NCBI GenBank assembly: GCA_002499445.1 | Contig: DALS01000046.1 | Coordinates: 1-64,000, forward strand | DNA: 64,000 nucleotides | From: Methanosarcina sp. UBA293 | Lineage (GTDB): Archaea > Halobacteriota > Methanosarcinia > Methanosarcinales > Methanosarcinaceae | Direction of reading: 5' to 3' | In this document: piece by piece, positions 62,802 to 64,000 of the stretch | Layout: every line of letters begins with the position of its first letter | Position numbering within the stretch: position 1 is the stretch's first letter | Notes under the pieces: generated by a model | Database searches by the model: none | What the model saw: only the letters and a program-made list of their open reading frames with translations | What the model was told of the DNA's origin: nothing | Translations under genes and position numbers: made by a program

Positions 62802-64000
<1,199 letters not shown>

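Overview
The window reads as a piece of a Methanosarcina-type chromosome (Methanosarcinales, Euryarchaeota). The pointers are a beta-RFAP synthase for methanopterin, an archaeal Nop5-fibrillarin pair, a ribose-1,5-bisphosphate isomerase, a thermosome subunit, an NrpR nitrogen regulator, FmdE, a FilR1-type regulator, a two-gene SmsC/SmsB (minimal SUF) system, archaeal class III pilins, long AT-rich intergenic regions and frequent TTG starts. The assignment rests on gene families and style, not on a database match.

Layout. 0.4-8.2 kb: a hydantoinase-like ASKHA protein, a radical SAM protein, a CobW-type GTPase with a His-rich tail, a small winged-helix-like protein, a 2[4Fe-4S] ferredoxin and aspartate-semialdehyde dehydrogenase. 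8.4-11.4 kb: larC and larB (nickel-pincer nucleotide cofactor), with pyrH divergent; larE lies 43 kb away at 53.0-53.8 kb. 11.8-15.0 kb: a surface protein with a MacB-like permease and ATPase. 15.0-18.8 kb: ribose-1,5-bisphosphate isomerase, a FilR1 regulator, a gene-free stretch with strong stem-loops (candidate small RNA), then FmdE overlapping TrmO. 19.0-28.7 kb: the most interesting part, a secreted membrane-anchored CobN-like chelatase, a 2.5-kb zone of decayed and duplicated sequence, then a DUF2162 / MotA-ExbB / DUF2149 (ExbD-like) operon. Divergent from the operon is an ArsR-type regulator whose C-terminal half looks like a transcobalamin C-terminal (DUF4430-like) domain. I read this as a candidate energised, surface corrinoid or metal handling system.

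28.9-35.7 kb: fibrillarin, Nop5, RFAP synthase, a DUF2953 protein, a GerW/YtfJ-like protein and an XPD-type helicase, all on the minus strand. 36.6-39.0 kb: a redox cluster of two iron-sulfur flavoproteins, a nitroreductase and an ABM-domain protein; then an FdhD-like protein that lacks the catalytic CxxC. 39.9-49.1 kb: a type IV pilus-like locus with three large pilin-like proteins, one small pilin, the leftover ends of a deleted pilin copy, a TadC/FlaJ membrane protein and a secretion ATPase. 49.8-62.5 kb: cysteine desulfurase with a 52-residue partner gene, DUF531, GNAT, larE, a phosphohexomutase, NrpR with a metallo-beta-lactamase-fold protein, SmsC-SmsB, and an epoxyqueuosine-reductase-like Fe-S protein preceded by an in-frame amber codon. 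A small regulator with no standard start codon and a NapH-like ferredoxin membrane protein follow. A thermosome gene runs off the right edge.

A family of modular palindromic repeats recurs near 4.7, 11.5, 39.06, 49.6 and 55.6 kb. I saw no tRNA, rRNA, CRISPR array or intact insertion sequence.
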